Origin: Bacteroidales bacterium UBA3623
GTDB taxonomy: Bacteria > Bacteroidota > Bacteroidia > Bacteroidales > UBA932
Direction of reading: 5' to 3'
Assembly (NCBI GenBank): GCA_002373715.1
Contig: DFLI01000011.1
Coordinates: 1 to 12,755 of the forward strand
DNA length: 12,755 nt
Shown: one piece after another, positions 12,622-12,755 of the stretch
How the letters are laid out: each line of letters opens with the position of its first letter
Numbering within the stretch: the first letter of the stretch is position 1
Notes under the pieces: generated by a model
The model's input: only the letters and a program-made list of their open reading frames with translations
The model's database searches: none
What the model was told of the DNA's origin: nothing
Position numbers and translations under genes: made by a program

Positions 12622-12652
12622 AAAAATAGATAGAATATAATAAAAATGCAAA
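12621..12652 (-). promoter_or_regulatory. Promoter of the toxin-antitoxin operon
   Basis: On the minus strand TTTG (12649-12652), a 20-nt spacer and TATTTTTG (12621-12628) match the Bacteroidota consensus at both elements. Confidence 0.8.
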
Positions 12653-12661
12653 TGAGCGAAG

Positions 12662-12743
12662 CGACAGGGCCTGCAGGCCCGCACCGCCGCTTCTGCGGCG
12701 GAGTCCCTCCCCCGAGGGGAGGGATTTAGGGAGGGGGCAACGT
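12662..12743 (+). repeat. Hairpin repeat family, copy R3
   Basis: A diverged copy of R1/R2 in the same orientation, lacking the first GGCC-GATA-GGCC hairpin. The GGGCCTGCAGGCCC palindrome and CCGCCGC/GCGGCGG hairpin are unchanged. The last hairpin is TCCCTCCCC-CGA-GGGGAGGGA, with both changed pairs compensated relative to R1/R2. The tail reads TTTAGGGAGGGGG. It lies about 10 bases beyond the toxin-antitoxin promoter and runs to near the window edge. Confidence 0.8.
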
Positions 12744-12755
12744 AGAGGAAAAAGG

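Noticed and set aside
3033..12743. CRISPR array made of the three hairpin repeats
   Set aside because: The copies are kilobases apart, with genes between them and no regular spacers or cas genes.

Overview
The window looks like a chromosomal stretch from a member of the Bacteroidota, probably a gut- or rumen-type Bacteroidales. GC content is moderately high, roughly 50-58% over most genes by eye. The main evidence is a set of promoters of the form TTTG-N18/20-TAnnTTTG, the primary-sigma promoter of this phylum. Shine-Dalgarno signals are weak, and there are several SPII lipoproteins. Genus cannot be fixed from the sequence alone.

Layout, left to right. (1) 1-1686, minus strand: a tocopherol-cyclase-like protein and, upstream of it, an Hsp20 small heat-shock protein. 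(2) 1687-2894: a regulatory gap with a 13-bp inverted repeat, then a plus-strand EamA/DMT permease. (3) 2895-3232: a convergent gap holding a composite hairpin repeat (R1), a bidirectional terminator and a tRNA 3'-end-like remnant. (4) 3233-6254, minus strand: a two-gene operon encoding an aspartokinase-like protein whose catalytic motifs are lost while both ACT domains remain, followed by a MATE transporter fused to a degenerate HATPase-like (RsbW-type) domain. (5) 6270-8311, plus strand: a secreted L,D-transpeptidase, then a secreted Ser-esterase with an Ig-like N-terminal region. (6) 8480-11041: a divergent unit with an AraC regulator reading right and, reading left, a cyclophilin-like lipoprotein plus a Cys-nucleophile alpha/beta-hydrolase lipoprotein. 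(7) 11042-12755: an AT-richer accessory segment with a second copy of the hairpin repeat (R2), a 3' gene remnant, a lipoprotein of unknown function, a Phd/YefM-RelE/ParE-type toxin-antitoxin operon with its promoter and palindromic operator, and a third repeat copy (R3) at the right edge.

How the parts relate. The EamA/MATE, esterase/hydrolase and AraC/lipoprotein gene pairs are convergent, and each gap carries a hairpin with the same CCAGCC/GGCTGG core, suited to terminating from both sides. The kinase-like/MATE operon and the L,D-transpeptidase share one divergent promoter region. The AraC gene probably controls the divergent lipoprotein-hydrolase operon. R2 and R3, in the same orientation, bracket the AT-rich toxin-antitoxin segment.

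The most unusual points are the pseudo-aspartokinase next to the MATE-pseudoHATPase fusion, and the structured repeat family whose longest hairpin shows compensatory base changes between copies. I saw no CRISPR array, rRNA, intact tRNA, integrase or transposase.
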